From an uncultured Acidimicrobiales bacterium (GTDB taxonomy: Bacteria > Actinomycetota > Acidimicrobiia > Acidimicrobiales > SZUA-35): 64,000 nt of DNA. The notes under the pieces are model-generated. The model was not told the origin of the DNA. It saw only the letters and a program-made list of their open reading frames with translations, and made no database searches. Position 1 is the first letter of the stretch. Every line of letters starts with the position of its first letter. Of this stretch, positions 25,724 through 34,319 are shown one piece after another. The stretch spans positions 62,001-126,000 of the forward strand of contig CAKZXA010000001.1 in assembly GCA_937922045.1 (NCBI GenBank), read 5' to 3'. The position numbers and the translations under genes are program-made.

Positions 25724-27255
25724 GCCGCACCACCCAGAACCGACAGGGGGAAGCTTCGGACCCCGAGGGCAGCCTGCACCGTGTCGACATCGAGCACGCC
25801 CACCTTGCCCTGCAGATCGGCAATCGTCCGAGCGACCGTTCGAACCCGTCGCAGACCCCGGCCCGTAAGCCTCCCGGTCTCCAGAACGCATCGCAACATG
25901 CTCTTTGCCTCCGGCGATAGGGCGGCGAGTTCGTCAAGCCGATCGGGCGGGATGTCGGCGTTGCAACGTACGCCACGCTCCTCAGCCAGCGTCCGAACCT
26001 GCGCAACCCTGGCCGCGACCAGCTCGCTTGACTCCTCTTCAGCCCCTCCAAGAAGGATGCTCGGTGCAGGAGGGCGGACCTCGATCCTCAGATCGAAGCG
26101 GTCGAGGAGGGGGCCTGAGAGCCGGCGACCATAGCGGGCACGGGCCGCATCGGAACAACGGCACATCCCGTCGGTACCGCCTTCGCCACATGGACACGGG
26201 TTCATAGCGGCCACGAGCAAGAACCGAGCTGGCATCGTGATCGCGCGCGCCGCTCGACTCACCCTAATCGCGCCCTCTTCAAGCGGTTGGCGCAGGGCAT
26301 CCAGCAACGACACGGGAAACTCTCCCAGTTCATCAAGGAAAAGTACGCCGCCGTGAGCGTTGCTTATCTCGCCCGGCCGCATCGCTGCACTTCCTCCGCC
26401 GATCATCGCCACCGTGGAGGCGCCCTGGTGAGGTGCCCTAAAGGGTGGGCGGCGAACAAGACCCCCGGGCGGAACCTCGATGCCAGACGCCGAGTGCACC
26501 CTGGTTACCGCCAGTGCCATCGCTGGATCGAGATCAGGCAAGAGCCCGACAAGGCGGCTGGCCAACATTGTTTTGCCCGCTCCCGGCGGGCCGATCATCA
26601 GCAGATGATGACCACCGGCAGCAGCCAGCTCAAGAGCCCACCTGGCAAGTGGCTGGCCGCGCACATCGGCCAAATCGCCGACCTTCCCGGTCACGCTGGG
26701 CCCGGCACCAACCGCTGCAGCACGCGCTGGGGTGACCACCTCCGGCAAGCGAGAGGGGTTGACCAGACCGTCGACGACCTGGGCCAGGGAACGAGCGGGC
26801 CGAACACCCTCCGGGCGGATTACGGCCGCCTGCACTGCACCATCGATAGGCACAAAGAGCTCCTGCGCTTCGACCGCATCCGAAAGCGAGACCAGCCCGG
26901 CCACCGGCCGTACGGAACCGTCTAGGCCGAGCTCGCCGAGCGCACCGACGCCGTTGAGCAAGGCCGGATTCACCTGGCCGGATCCGGCCAGAATGCCGAG
27001 AGCGATTGGAAGGTCGAGCGAGGCCCCCTGCTTTCGTAGCCCCGTGGGTGCCAGGTTGATGGTGATCCGCTGACGGGGCCAGCTGAAACCGCTCGACAAG
27101 ATAGCGGCCCGAACCCGATCGCGAGATTCACGACACGATGCGTCGGGAAGCCCGACGAGCGTGTACGACGGCAGCCCATTGCTGATGTGAGCCTCAACGG
27201 TAATTGCATGGCCATCAACACCCTGGATGATGGCCGAAGGCACGGTTGCAAGCAT
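25720..27255 (-). CDS. comM: ComM/YifB family Mg-chelatase-like ATPase
   Basis: AAA+ hexameric helicase that promotes branch migration during natural transformation. The 511-aa product has the N-terminal ChlI domain (MLATVPSAIIQGVDGHAITV, LVGLPDASCRESRDRVRAAI). Walker A is near residue 220 (GPPGAGKTMLASRLVGLLP), with GVLFLDELGEF and an Mg-chelatase C-terminal domain (NPCPCGEGG). GGAG lies 6 nt before the ATG at 27255. It is translationally coupled to dprA. Confidence 0.95.
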   Translation of the reverse strand: MLATVPSAIIQGVDGHAITVEAHISNGLPSYTLVGLPDASCRESRDRVRAAILSSGFSWPRQRITINLAPTGLRKQGASLDLPIALGILAGSGQVNPALLNGVGALGELGLDGSVRPVAGLVSLSDAVEAQELFVPIDGAVQAAVIRPEGVRPARSLAQVVDGLVNPSRLPEVVTPARAAAVGAGPSVTGKVGDLADVRGQPLARWALELAAAGGHHLLMIGPPGAGKTMLASRLVGLLPDLDPAMALAVTRVHSASGIEVPPGGLVRRPPFRAPHQGASTVAMIGGGSAAMRPGEISNAHGGVLFLDELGEFPVSLLDALRQPLEEGAIRVSRAARAITMPARFLLVAAMNPCPCGEGGTDGMCRCSDAARARYGRRLSGPLLDRFDLRIEVRPPAPSILLGGAEEESSELVAARVAQVRTLAEERGVRCNADIPPDRLDELAALSPEAKSMLRCVLETGRLTGRGLRRVRTVARTIADLQGKVGVLDVDTVQAALGVRSFPLSVLGGAA

Positions 27256-27379
27256 CCGAAACTCCAAACGATTGAAGATTTCGGCGGCTGAGGGCCGCTA
27301 GGTGGCTCGATCGAACCGATGTCTTGAATGTACCGGCGACCACTGACGCTGAACGGCCTGAGGTAGCCGTTGAGCAGGC

Positions 27380-27790
27380 TTAGAGCGTCTCGCGTGTATA
27401 CCGAACCACAGCCTCGACCTCTTGGCCGCTCAGCTTGCCGCCAAAGGCTGGCATCGCCTCTCGCCCGTTTACCACAATGTCGATCTGATCCTTGATGTTT
27501 GGATAGGTGGCCGAAGCCGTTCCTCCGCTGAGCTGGGGACCAGTCGCTCCCCCACCGTCCAAGCCATGACAGCCCGCACAGTTGCGAATATAGAGTTGTC
27601 GCCCCTCTTCCAACACCGGGTCGCCGTTGCTGACCTCCGGTGCCCCGCCTCCACATGCCGACAAAGCCAAGGCCAAGATCAGCGCAGCCGCCAGGGTGAC
27701 GAGAACGCGTCGACCCCGGTTCGAGTCATTCGTCACTGCTTCATTTTCAAGCGAGGATGCCCAGGGGATTCGTCGTTCTCTAGCCATACT
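27380..27790 (-). CDS. Cytochrome c lipoprotein
   Basis: 136-aa secreted single-haem cytochrome. A charged N-region precedes the hydrophobic segment VLVTLAAALILALAL and the lipobox SAC, which would lipidate C46. The haem motif is CAGCH (C71–H75), and the likely distal ligand is the Met in AMPAFGGKLS. The fold ends EVEAVVRYTRETL. The ATG at 27790 has AGGAG 4 nt upstream. The frame stays open far upstream to 28234, but that part runs antisense to two small genes and is not accepted. Likely an extracytoplasmic electron carrier; partner unknown. Confidence 0.87.
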   Translation of the reverse strand, partial: SMARERRIPWASSLENEAVTNDSNRGRRVLVTLAAALILALALSACGGGAPEVSNGDPVLEEGRQLYIRNCAGCHGLDGGGATGPQLSGGTASATYPNIKDQIDIVVNGREAMPAFGGKLSGQEVEAVVRYTRETL

Positions 27791-27796
27791 GCTCCT

Positions 27797-27907
27797 ATGG
27801 GTTTCGATCCGCACCGAAAGCATACGGCCAGTACCTTCGATTATTTCTTCGTGGCATCGGTGTTTGTGGTCACGGCCGCCTTGATCGCCTGGGCGCTGCT
27901 GGGCTGA
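27797..27907 (+). CDS. 36-aa single-pass membrane protein
   Basis: ATG at 27797 opens a 36-residue frame: a hydrophilic start MGFDPHRKHTAST, then one membrane helix DYFFVASVFVVTAALIAWAL. Its TGA overlaps the next gene's ATG by one base (TGATG), which supports real translation. No Shine-Dalgarno is visible. CATACT lies 6 nt before the ATG, a near match to the leaderless arrangement seen elsewhere. It diverges from the cytochrome c gene, with only 6 bp between the two start codons. Function unknown. Confidence 0.7.
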   Translation: MGFDPHRKHTASTFDYFFVASVFVVTAALIAWALLG

Positions 27908-28191
27908 TGGCGAACGGTCCACGCTCGAAGAAGAAGGCCGCCAAGAAGTCTGGTGGCAACAAACCCAGGAAACGTCAGGGCCCTCCCCGCCTACCCGATC
28001 CATCCGACAGCGACGATACCGAAACCCGTTTCGTGCAACCGTATGAGGCCACCAAGTACTACCTCTGCCCCGGTTGTAATCAAGATATCCCGCCCGGGCA
28101 GGGACACCTGGTCGCCGTACCACGTTCAGCCCCAGACCTGCGACGCCACTGGCATCGCGGCTGCTGGACAAATCGACAAAGCCGCCGCTGA
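27907..28191 (+). CDS. Small Cys/His zinc-binding-like protein
   Basis: 94-aa product with a strongly basic N-terminus (RSKKKAAKKSGGNKPRKRQG) and a C-terminal cluster of possible metal ligands: YYLCPGCNQDIPPGQGH (C54, C57, H67) and RRHWHRGCW (H81, H83, C86). Proteins with the same CPGC…HWH…CW pattern are widespread in actinobacteria but uncharacterised. Translation is coupled to the preceding 36-aa membrane protein. The TGA lies inside the first unit of a 15-bp tandem repeat. A nucleic-acid-binding role is only a guess from the basic tail. Confidence 0.82.
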   Translation: MANGPRSKKKAAKKSGGNKPRKRQGPPRLPDPSDSDDTETRFVQPYEATKYYLCPGCNQDIPPGQGHLVAVPRSAPDLRRHWHRGCWTNRQSRR

Positions 28192-28231
28192 CAGGGCCGC
28201 CGCTGACAGGGCCGCCGCTGATAGCGCCGCT
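28181..28231. repeat. Tandem 15-bp repeat, about 3.4 units
   Basis: Units GCCGCCGCTGACAGG at 28181, 28196 and 28211 (the third with two changes) plus a 6-bp partial copy. The first unit contains the stop of the small zinc-binding gene, so the TGA is repeated. The array fills the gap up to the convergent yraN stop. Confidence 0.92.
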
Positions 28232-28587
28232 CAAAAGCAGTCCTCGTACACGATGAGATGGCCACGACCGTCGACATCGACCACGTCAAAGCGAACCTCG
28301 TCGTAGAAGCGATCGGCGTCGCTAAGCCATCGCTGGGCTAACTGACGAAGCTTGCCTTGTTTGCGCCAATCGACGGCATCAACGCCGGACCCAAATCTGG
28401 TCGACGAGCGAGCCTTGACCTCGACCACGACGATGCAGCTGCCGTCGGAGACGACGAGGTCTAGCTCACCCTCGGCGCAACGCCAGTTCCGCGCTAAAAC
28501 ATGGTAGCCCTCTGTGGCGTACCAAACAGCTGCGGCATCTTCGCCGCGCCTGCCTACCGCTCGATTGTGATCCACCGACTGTTCCAT
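28231..28587 (-). CDS. yraN: YraN/UPF0102 family nuclease-like protein
   Basis: Small PD-(D/E)XK-fold protein often found beside comM and dprA and thought to act in DNA processing. The 118-aa product has RAVGRRGEDAAAVWYATEGY, then the catalytic-core pattern ARNWRCAEGELDLVV…VVVEVKARSS. An upstream TTG (28608) is possible. A TATAGT hexamer at 28611–28616 could be its -10. Its stop abuts the 15-bp tandem repeat. Confidence 0.88.
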   Translation of the reverse strand: MEQSVDHNRAVGRRGEDAAAVWYATEGYHVLARNWRCAEGELDLVVSDGSCIVVVEVKARSSTRFGSGVDAVDWRKQGKLRQLAQRWLSDADRFYDEVRFDVVDVDGRGHLIVYEDCF

Positions 28588-28719
28588 CCACCGAAGGACC
28601 GAGATCAACGACTATAAGCTTTCGCTCACACCGGTTCTCGACCGTGATTTCAGGCGGCAGAACCGCAAGTAGTAGCGCAGGCTGACCAAACCGACCGAGA
28701 AGTCAGTGGTCACTGCGGA

Positions 28720-29073
28720 CTAGCGGTCTCGCTTTTCCTTGACCTTGGCGGCCTTACCGACCCGGTCGCGGAGGTAGTAGAGCTTGGCCCGGCGCACATC
28801 GCCACGAATGACGACTTCGATCTTCTCGATGATCGGTGAGTGCAGCGGGAAGACACGCTCAACACCGATACCAAAGCTGACCTTGCGGACGGTGAACGAC
28901 TCGCGAGCACCATCACCACGACGGGCGATGACCACGCCCTGGAAGACCTGGACGCGCTCGCGATTGCCCTCGACAACGCGTACGTGCACCTTGACCGTGT
29001 CTCCCGGATTGAACTCGGGGATGTCGTCACGGATCTGGCCTTGTTCGACGTGTTCGGTGAGATTCATGGTCAT
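28720..29073 (-). CDS. rplS: 50S ribosomal protein L19
   Basis: Ribosomal protein at the 30S–50S interface. The 117-aa product shows [55 protein letters not shown] and [17 protein letters not shown]. The first of two close ATGs (29073) has AGGA about 6 nt upstream. No lepB or rnhB follows before yraN, unlike many relatives. Confidence 0.97.
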   Translation of the reverse strand: MTMNLTEHVEQGQIRDDIPEFNPGDTVKVHVRVVEGNRERVQVFQGVVIARRGDGARESFTVRKVSFGIGVERVFPLHSPIIEKIEVVIRGDVRRAKLYYLRDRVGKAAKVKEKRDR

Positions 29074-29296
29074 GGTCGTTCCTACGTGGGTTCTTCGACG
29101 AGCCGAGCAAAAGGCTCCAACTCTCCAGGCAACCGCCGGTCAGATCGAGATCAGTTCCACGACATGTGGACTACGCCTTTGCATCGCTAAGGTGCGTTGC
29201 GGTGGCGCTCACCGGACAGGTTGCGACTCCACAATGTTAGCGTCAGCGCTGGTAACTACCACCGGTGCTTGAGAATCGTCAATCAGGCTGTCGTCG

Positions 29297-30058
29297 CTAA
29301 CTCGAATCATCCGAGCCAAACCCCGGTGGGAGTTGATCCAGCAGTCCGAACTCAGCGAGAACTTTTCGGTCGCTCTTGTCCAGACCGCCGCGTTCGGCAA
29401 GAAGATCCGGCCGCACCCGAGCCGTCGTCAGCAGGGCTTGAGCATGACGCCAGCGGTCGACGCGAGCATGATCGCCCGAGCGTAGAACGTCGGGAACCTG
29501 CCAGCCACGGAACTCAGCGGGGCGAGTGTAATGGGGGTACTCGAGCAACCCGTGGCTGAACGACTCTTCCTCGACGGATGCAGCGTTGCCTAAAACACCG
29601 GGCACCAGCCGACCGACCGCCTCGATAACGACCGTGGCCGCTACCTCACCGCCAGCCAACACATAGTCGCCGATCGAAAGCTCATCATCGACAAGTTCAT
29701 CGCGCACTCGCTGATCGATGCCCTCGAACCGGCCACAGATAAGCGTCAGACCGTCGCCCGCCGCCAACTCCCGGGCCGTGGCCTGATCAAACCGCCGACC
29801 CGACGGGGTGAGATAGATCACCGGACGCGGACAGTCTGCCTGTTCAATCGTGGCGAAAAGCGGCTCGGGTTTCATGACCATGCCGGCCCCGCCGCCGAAG
29901 GGAGCGTCATCGACCGACCGATGGACATCGGTCGCCTCCTGGCGAGGATCGTGCGTGGTTATGGCCAGCAGGCCATCATCGCAGGCCTTACCGATCAGGC
30001 TGACCGCCGCGAAGCTCTCGATGAGCTCCGGAAAGATCGTTATGACGTCGATCCTCAC
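29297..30058 (-). CDS. trmD: tRNA (guanine(37)-N1)-methyltransferase
   Basis: Methylates G37 of tRNAs to prevent frameshifting. The 253-aa product has the trefoil-knot SPOUT fold with CGRFEGIDQRVRDEL and the AdoMet loop SIGDYVLAGGE, plus DDAPFGGGAGMVMKPEPLF. It ends with a C-terminal helical domain including LEYPHYTRP. The start is GTG 8 nt after rimM. Last gene of rpsP-khpA-rimM-trmD. Nothing was recognised in the 223 bases before rplS. Confidence 0.96.
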   Translation of the reverse strand: MRIDVITIFPELIESFAAVSLIGKACDDGLLAITTHDPRQEATDVHRSVDDAPFGGGAGMVMKPEPLFATIEQADCPRPVIYLTPSGRRFDQATARELAAGDGLTLICGRFEGIDQRVRDELVDDELSIGDYVLAGGEVAATVVIEAVGRLVPGVLGNAASVEEESFSHGLLEYPHYTRPAEFRGWQVPDVLRSGDHARVDRWRHAQALLTTARVRPDLLAERGGLDKSDRKVLAEFGLLDQLPPGFGSDDSS

Positions 30059-30066
30059 CGTTTGAT

Positions 30067-30564
30067 CTAGCTCCTGGCGTCGAGGGCCTCGTCGTCGAGC
30101 AGGCCCGCCGGCACGTCGACTGTGACCGACAACTCGTCGTGGTCGACGTAGAAGTTCAAGGGCACGAGCCGACCATCACCCAGTTCGAGCAGGTCGGCCG
30201 CCGGATTGTCGACGATCGCTTCAACCGTGCCGTGATCGGTTCCGTGCTGATCGATGAGGCGGCGGCCCAGAAGCTCGTGGACGAAGACTTCACCCTCATC
30301 ATCGATGGGCTCAGCGTAGAGTGCTTTAGCGCGAAGAAGATCGGCGCTGTTACGATCGCCGATCTCCTTAAAGGTATAGAGCCACCGGTCCTGGTGAGGC
30401 CGTGCGCTCACGACCTTCAGCCATTGGTCACCTGCACGGAGCAAGGTGCCAGAAGCGGTGCGCTCCTCAATCATGTTTGTGGTGAGGACAACGACGACCT
30501 CACCCTTCAACCCGTGAGCCTTGACGATCCGTCCGACCTCAAGCAGCTCGGGGTTCTCGCTCAC
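30067..30564 (-). CDS. rimM: 16S rRNA processing protein RimM
   Basis: Assembly factor for the 30S head. The 165-aa product has the N-terminal barrel (LEVGRIVKAHGLKGEVVVVL) and the PRC-barrel C-terminus (VFVHELLGRRLIDQHGTDHG, LVPLNFYVDHDEL). The GTG at 30564 overlaps the khpA stop as GTGA. Confidence 0.94.
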   Translation of the reverse strand: MSENPELLEVGRIVKAHGLKGEVVVVLTTNMIEERTASGTLLRAGDQWLKVVSARPHQDRWLYTFKEIGDRNSADLLRAKALYAEPIDDEGEVFVHELLGRRLIDQHGTDHGTVEAIVDNPAADLLELGDGRLVPLNFYVDHDELSVTVDVPAGLLDDEALDARS

Positions 30565-30815
30565 TCGACGAACTCGACCTCGGTGGTCACGCCGTCTTTC
30601 GCGGCGGCGGCACCGACGACGGTTCGAATAGCTGTTGCTACCCGACCACGACGGCCGATAACGCGACCCATGTCGTCGTTGTTGACGGTGACGTCGAGGC
30701 GGACCCTATCACCATCAGCTGAGGTTTCGATGCTGACATCATCCGGGCAGCTAACGACGGATTTGCACAGATGGAGAAGTACCGCTTCTGCGGTAGGAGC
30801 TGGTGAATCGCTCAC
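30561..30815 (-). CDS. khpA: KH-domain RNA-binding protein KhpA
   Basis: 84-aa single KH-domain protein (YlqC family). It has the GxxG loop in GRVIGRRGRVATAIRTVVG and a KH beta strand (VRLDVTVNNDDMG). The GTG at 30815 overlaps the rpsP TGA as GTGA; the frame is open farther upstream but that part is antisense-like and overlaps rpsP. It forms a tightly coupled rpsP-khpA-rimM cluster. Confidence 0.92.
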   Translation of the reverse strand: MSDSPAPTAEAVLLHLCKSVVSCPDDVSIETSADGDRVRLDVTVNNDDMGRVIGRRGRVATAIRTVVGAAAAKDGVTTEVEFVE

Positions 30816-31186
30816 GCCTGGGCTCCGACCGTCTCCGTCGGTGCGCCGCTCTCGGCGGCAGCAGCTTCGGCGGCCTCCGCAGCGGCCTTCGCCGCCTCGG
30901 CCTTGGCTTCTAGGTCTTCGACCGAGACGCCGCCTTCGAAGGCTTCCCATGCACCCGAAATCTTCAGCAGCTTCAACACTGCTTCGGACGGCTGGGCGCC
31001 ATGGCGGAGCCAATGAACGGCCTTGGCATTGTCGATCTTGATCTCTGAGGGGTTGGGACGAGGATTGTAGGTTCCAACAATCTCGATGAACCGACCATCG
31101 CGAGGGGAACGGCCATCGGCGGCCACCACTCGGTAGTGCGGTTGCTTTTTCTTGCCCATCCGCATTAGGCGCAGTCGAACGGCCAC
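30812..31186 (-). CDS. rpsP: 30S ribosomal protein S16
   Basis: 30S assembly protein. The first 80 residues are typical (MAVRLRLMRMGKKKQPHYRV, DGRFIEIVGTYNPRPNPSEI, VHWLRHGAQPSEAVLKLL). About 40 more residues form an Ala/Glu-rich tail ending TETVGAQA. The GTG start has GGAGAG 8 nt upstream. First gene of the operon with khpA, rimM and trmD. Confidence 0.96.
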   Translation of the reverse strand: MAVRLRLMRMGKKKQPHYRVVAADGRSPRDGRFIEIVGTYNPRPNPSEIKIDNAKAVHWLRHGAQPSEAVLKLLKISGAWEAFEGGVSVEDLEAKAEAAKAAAEAAEAAAAESGAPTETVGAQA

Positions 31187-31419
31187 GTGAATCTCTCTCC
31201 GGTATCAGGAATTTCTGGGTAGTACTAAAGCTGAATAACAGTATGTGATAATAGTATGTGCTCATCGGTCAAAGAGCCGAGGGCTCTCGTCGAGAGAGCG
31301 GCCTGGCCATCGAGGGGCATCAAGCCCGGCCTCAGGAACGCTCATTAAGCAACACCTGAGCGTATCGGTGTCTGTGGCTTCTTCCCCCACTCGCCCCGAG
31401 CGGATCTCGGTAACGAGAC
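31187..31419. other. Intergenic region between ffh and rpsP
   Basis: 233 bases without a gene. It contains a direct repeat AGTATGTG-ATAAT-AGTATGTG near 31240–31260, in the region expected to hold the rpsP promoter. A 6-bp-stem hairpin (GCTCTC / GAGAGC, 31283–31299) could end the ffh transcript but lacks a convincing U-run. No SRP RNA gene was seen here. Confidence 0.35.
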
Positions 31420-32931
31420 CTAGGGTGTGAAGTCGTCGAGCTGTTGGGCCATCTGTTCGAGGTCGGCATCGTCGAGACGATCCAGACCGGGCAACATCAA
31501 TGGTGCTTTGGTCGACTTCGTCCCCTTCGGGGTAACCCGACCACCGCCTTTGGTGTTGGCGGCAGCGCCACCCTTGGCCGTAACCCGACCGCCACCCTTA
31601 CCTTTGCGTTTCTTGCCCTTGCGGTTGGTCTTGCGAGATTTTTTGGTGCCCATGCCACCAATCCGCTTCATCATCTTGCGCATCTCACCGAACTGGCTGA
31701 CGAGATCCGAGACCTGATTTGGGTTCGTACCCGAACCGCTGGCGATTCGAGCTCGACGGGAGGCGTCGATCAGCTCGGGATTCGCCCGCTCTTCGGTCGT
31801 CATCGACTTGATGATCGCTTCGATTCGGCCGATCTGTCGATCATCGATCTCGACGTCGCGCACTTCCTTGGGGATGCCGGGCAGCATGCCGACCAGATTG
31901 CCGAGCGGGCCCATCTTCTTCAGCTGCTGCATCTGATCGAGGAAGTCGTCGAGGGTGAACTGACCTTCGAGCATCTTGGCCGCGGCCGCTTCGGCCTCGT
32001 CCTGCTCGAAGGTTTGCTCTGCCTTTTCGATAAGCGTGAGCATGTCGCCCATGCCGAGAATGCGGCTCGCCATACGGTCGGGGTGGAAGAGGTCGAAGTC
32101 TTCGAGTTTCTCGCCCGTGGCGGCGAAGGCGATAGGACGCCCCACTACTTCCTTGACCGACAGGGCAGCGCCACCGCGAGCGTCACCGTCGAGCTTGGTC
32201 AGGATAACGCCGTCGAGGGCCAGCTTCTCGTGGAAGGCTTCGGCCACGGTCACTGCGTCTTGACCGGTCATGGCGTCGACGACAAGGAAGGTGTAGTCCG
32301 GTGAAACGGCCTGGGAGATCTGGCGGACCTCCTCCATCAACGCCTCATCGATAGCGAGGCGACCTGCAGTATCGACGATTACCACATCGCGACCCGTCTC
32401 ACGAGCTTCGTCGATCGCCTTGGCTGCAACGGTTACCGGATCGGATGGGTCGCTGTAGACCGGCACATCGATCTGGCCGCCGAGGGTACGTAGCTGTTCA
32501 ACCGCAGCTGGTCGCTGCAGGTCGGCGCCGACGAGCAAGGGGTTGCGCCCCTGGCTCTTAAACCAGCGGGCCAACTTGGCCGAGCTCGTGGTCTTACCTG
32601 AACCCTGCAGCCCCGCCATCATGACGACGGTGGGCGGCTTCGCCGAGAAGGTGATCTCGATCGTGGCGCCGCCGAGGCTCTCGGTCAGCTCCTCGTTGAC
32701 GATCTTGATGACCTGTTGGGCCGGGTTGAGGGCCTTGTGCACCTCTTCCCCGATAGCGCGCTCCTTGATTCTGGAACGCAAGCTCTTGACAACCGTCAGG
32801 TTGACATCGGCTTCCAGCAAGGCAACGCGGATCTCCCGAAGGACCTCGTCAACGTCGGCTTCGGTGAGCACGCCCTTGGTACGGAGGCGCTTGAAGATGC
32901 CTTCAAAAGTGTCGGTTAGCGATTCAAACAT
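31420..32931 (-). CDS. ffh: Signal recognition particle protein Ffh
   Basis: SRP54 GTPase that targets nascent membrane proteins. The 503-aa product has N and G domains (GLQGSGKTTSSAKLARWFK, VVIVDTAGRLAIDEALMEE, LTKLDGDARGGAALS) and the Met-rich M domain (LDDFLDQMQQLKKMGPLGNL, GSGTNPNQVSDLVSQFGEM). A C-terminal Gly/Lys-rich tail carries a repeated GGGRVTxKG unit. It is transcribed after ftsY, 40 bp apart. Confidence 0.96.
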   Translation of the reverse strand: MFESLTDTFEGIFKRLRTKGVLTEADVDEVLREIRVALLEADVNLTVVKSLRSRIKERAIGEEVHKALNPAQQVIKIVNEELTESLGGATIEITFSAKPPTVVMMAGLQGSGKTTSSAKLARWFKSQGRNPLLVGADLQRPAAVEQLRTLGGQIDVPVYSDPSDPVTVAAKAIDEARETGRDVVIVDTAGRLAIDEALMEEVRQISQAVSPDYTFLVVDAMTGQDAVTVAEAFHEKLALDGVILTKLDGDARGGAALSVKEVVGRPIAFAATGEKLEDFDLFHPDRMASRILGMGDMLTLIEKAEQTFEQDEAEAAAAKMLEGQFTLDDFLDQMQQLKKMGPLGNLVGMLPGIPKEVRDVEIDDRQIGRIEAIIKSMTTEERANPELIDASRRARIASGSGTNPNQVSDLVSQFGEMRKMMKRIGGMGTKKSRKTNRKGKKRKGKGGGRVTAKGGAAANTKGGGRVTPKGTKSTKAPLMLPGLDRLDDADLEQMAQQLDDFTP

Positions 32932-32971
32932 GGCGATGCAAGCCTAGCGGCTAGAGGTAGCGGTCTAGGGA

Positions 32972-34144
32972 CTACTCGAAGAGGGCGTCGACAAATTCAG
33001 TTGGTTCAAAATCGACAAGGTCGTCTACACCCTCGCCAAGTCCAACCAACTTCACCGGTAATTCGAGCTCGGATTCGATGGCAAAGACGACGCCACCCTT
33101 CGCTGAACCATCCAGCTTGGTGAGCACAACGCCGGTTACCTCAACCGCTTCGGTGAAAACCTTGGCCTGGTTCATACCGTTCTGTCCCGTGGTGGCGTCG
33201 AGCACGAGGAACACTTCGGTGACGTGGCCAGGCTCCTTGGCCGCCACCCGACGAACCTTGGAGAGCTCATCCATCAAATTCGACTTGTTGTGCAGTCGGC
33301 CGGCCGTGTCGGCCAACACCACGTCACAATCTCGGGCTGCGGCCGCTGCCACACCGTCGAAGATCACCGAGGACGGGTCGCCGCCCTCTGCGCCACGAAT
33401 GAACTCAGACCCTGAACGCTCGGCCCACATGCCGAGCTGGTCGGCGGCCGCAGCTCGAAAGGTATCACCAGCAGCCATCAGAGGACGGTGGCCTTCAGCG
33501 AGAAGTCGCTTGCCCAGCTTCCCGATGGTCGTCGTCTTACCGACACCATTTACTCCGACGAAGAGCCAGACGTTGGTCTCCCCTTCGTCGATTCGCAACG
33601 AACGATCTTTGCCCGCGAGTTCGGTGTGCATGCGGGCCTTGAGGAGTTGGAGCACCGCAGCGCCGTCCTCGGCCTTGGTCTCCTTGGCCTCGGTTCGCAC
33701 ATCCTCGATGAGCTTCATCGACGTCTTCACACCGACGTCGGCCCGGATGAGGGCTTCTTCAAGTTCTTCCCATTCGTCATCGCCAACCTTCGACAGACCG
33801 ACCAGGCCACCGAGATAGCCAGTAAAGGCACCACGGGCCTTGACGAGCCGCTCGAAGAACGAAGGTTTGACGACAGGAGCCTCGGGTTCGGGCTGAACGT
33901 CGAGCTCGATGACATCGGCATCGCTCGGTGTATCGAGACCTGGGGTATCGAGATCGGTGGGCTGTGCGTCGAGATCTTGGGTGGGGCGTTCAAGGGTCGT
34001 GGTTCCGGCTCGACCCGTGATGGGCGGAGGGTTCGGATCGAGCTCGAGATCGCGACCGCGACGACGAGAGACAAGAAAGGCGCCGGAGACCGAGAGCAGC
34101 ACAAACGCAGCGACCGCGATGAGAATGATGGTTTCTAGAGGCAT
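32972..34144 (-). CDS. ftsY: SRP receptor FtsY
   Basis: GTPase receptor for the SRP ribosome complex at the membrane. The 390-aa product begins with a real transmembrane helix (PLETIILIAVAAFVLLSVSG), followed by an acidic linker, as in other actinobacteria. The NG domain has FVGVNGVGKTTTIGKLGKRL, DTAGRLHNKSNLMDELSKVR and TKLDGSAKGG. The ATG at 34144 is chosen because the TM helix starts right after it. A TAGGAT hexamer lies 8 nt upstream. Usually smc is adjacent, but here a 10-kb accessory block separates them. Confidence 0.95.
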   Translation of the reverse strand: MPLETIILIAVAAFVLLSVSGAFLVSRRRGRDLELDPNPPPITGRAGTTTLERPTQDLDAQPTDLDTPGLDTPSDADVIELDVQPEPEAPVVKPSFFERLVKARGAFTGYLGGLVGLSKVGDDEWEELEEALIRADVGVKTSMKLIEDVRTEAKETKAEDGAAVLQLLKARMHTELAGKDRSLRIDEGETNVWLFVGVNGVGKTTTIGKLGKRLLAEGHRPLMAAGDTFRAAAADQLGMWAERSGSEFIRGAEGGDPSSVIFDGVAAAAARDCDVVLADTAGRLHNKSNLMDELSKVRRVAAKEPGHVTEVFLVLDATTGQNGMNQAKVFTEAVEVTGVVLTKLDGSAKGGVVFAIESELELPVKLVGLGEGVDDLVDFEPTEFVDALFE

Positions 34145-34319
34145 TACAGTTGATCCTAACGAACGGACGCCGACTTTGAAGGTGAGGTTCGCCCCCCGGT
34201 CACCGCGTTTAGGCATGCTTTCGCCCTAGATCGCTACCGTAGGGGCAAGCCTCAACCCGGTACGACAATGCAGCACAAGAACATCCGGGAACTGAGAACC
34301 GACCACGGAGGTACGACAG

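Noticed and set aside
28181-28231. Short tandem array as a CRISPR-like element
   Set aside because: Units are 15 bp and directly adjacent with no spacers; no cas genes are present.
27791-28234. Upstream extension of the cytochrome c frame
   Set aside because: It would put about 148 residues before the signal peptide and run antisense to two small genes; ATG 27790 has a good ribosome-binding site.
29074-29296. Search for lepB, rnhB or an RNA gene between rplS and trmD
   Set aside because: Only 223 bases, with no coding pattern or tRNA-like cloverleaf seen.
30816-31265. Long N-terminal extension of the KhpA frame
   Set aside because: It lies entirely over rpsP in a different frame; the GTG overlapping the rpsP stop is the normal start.
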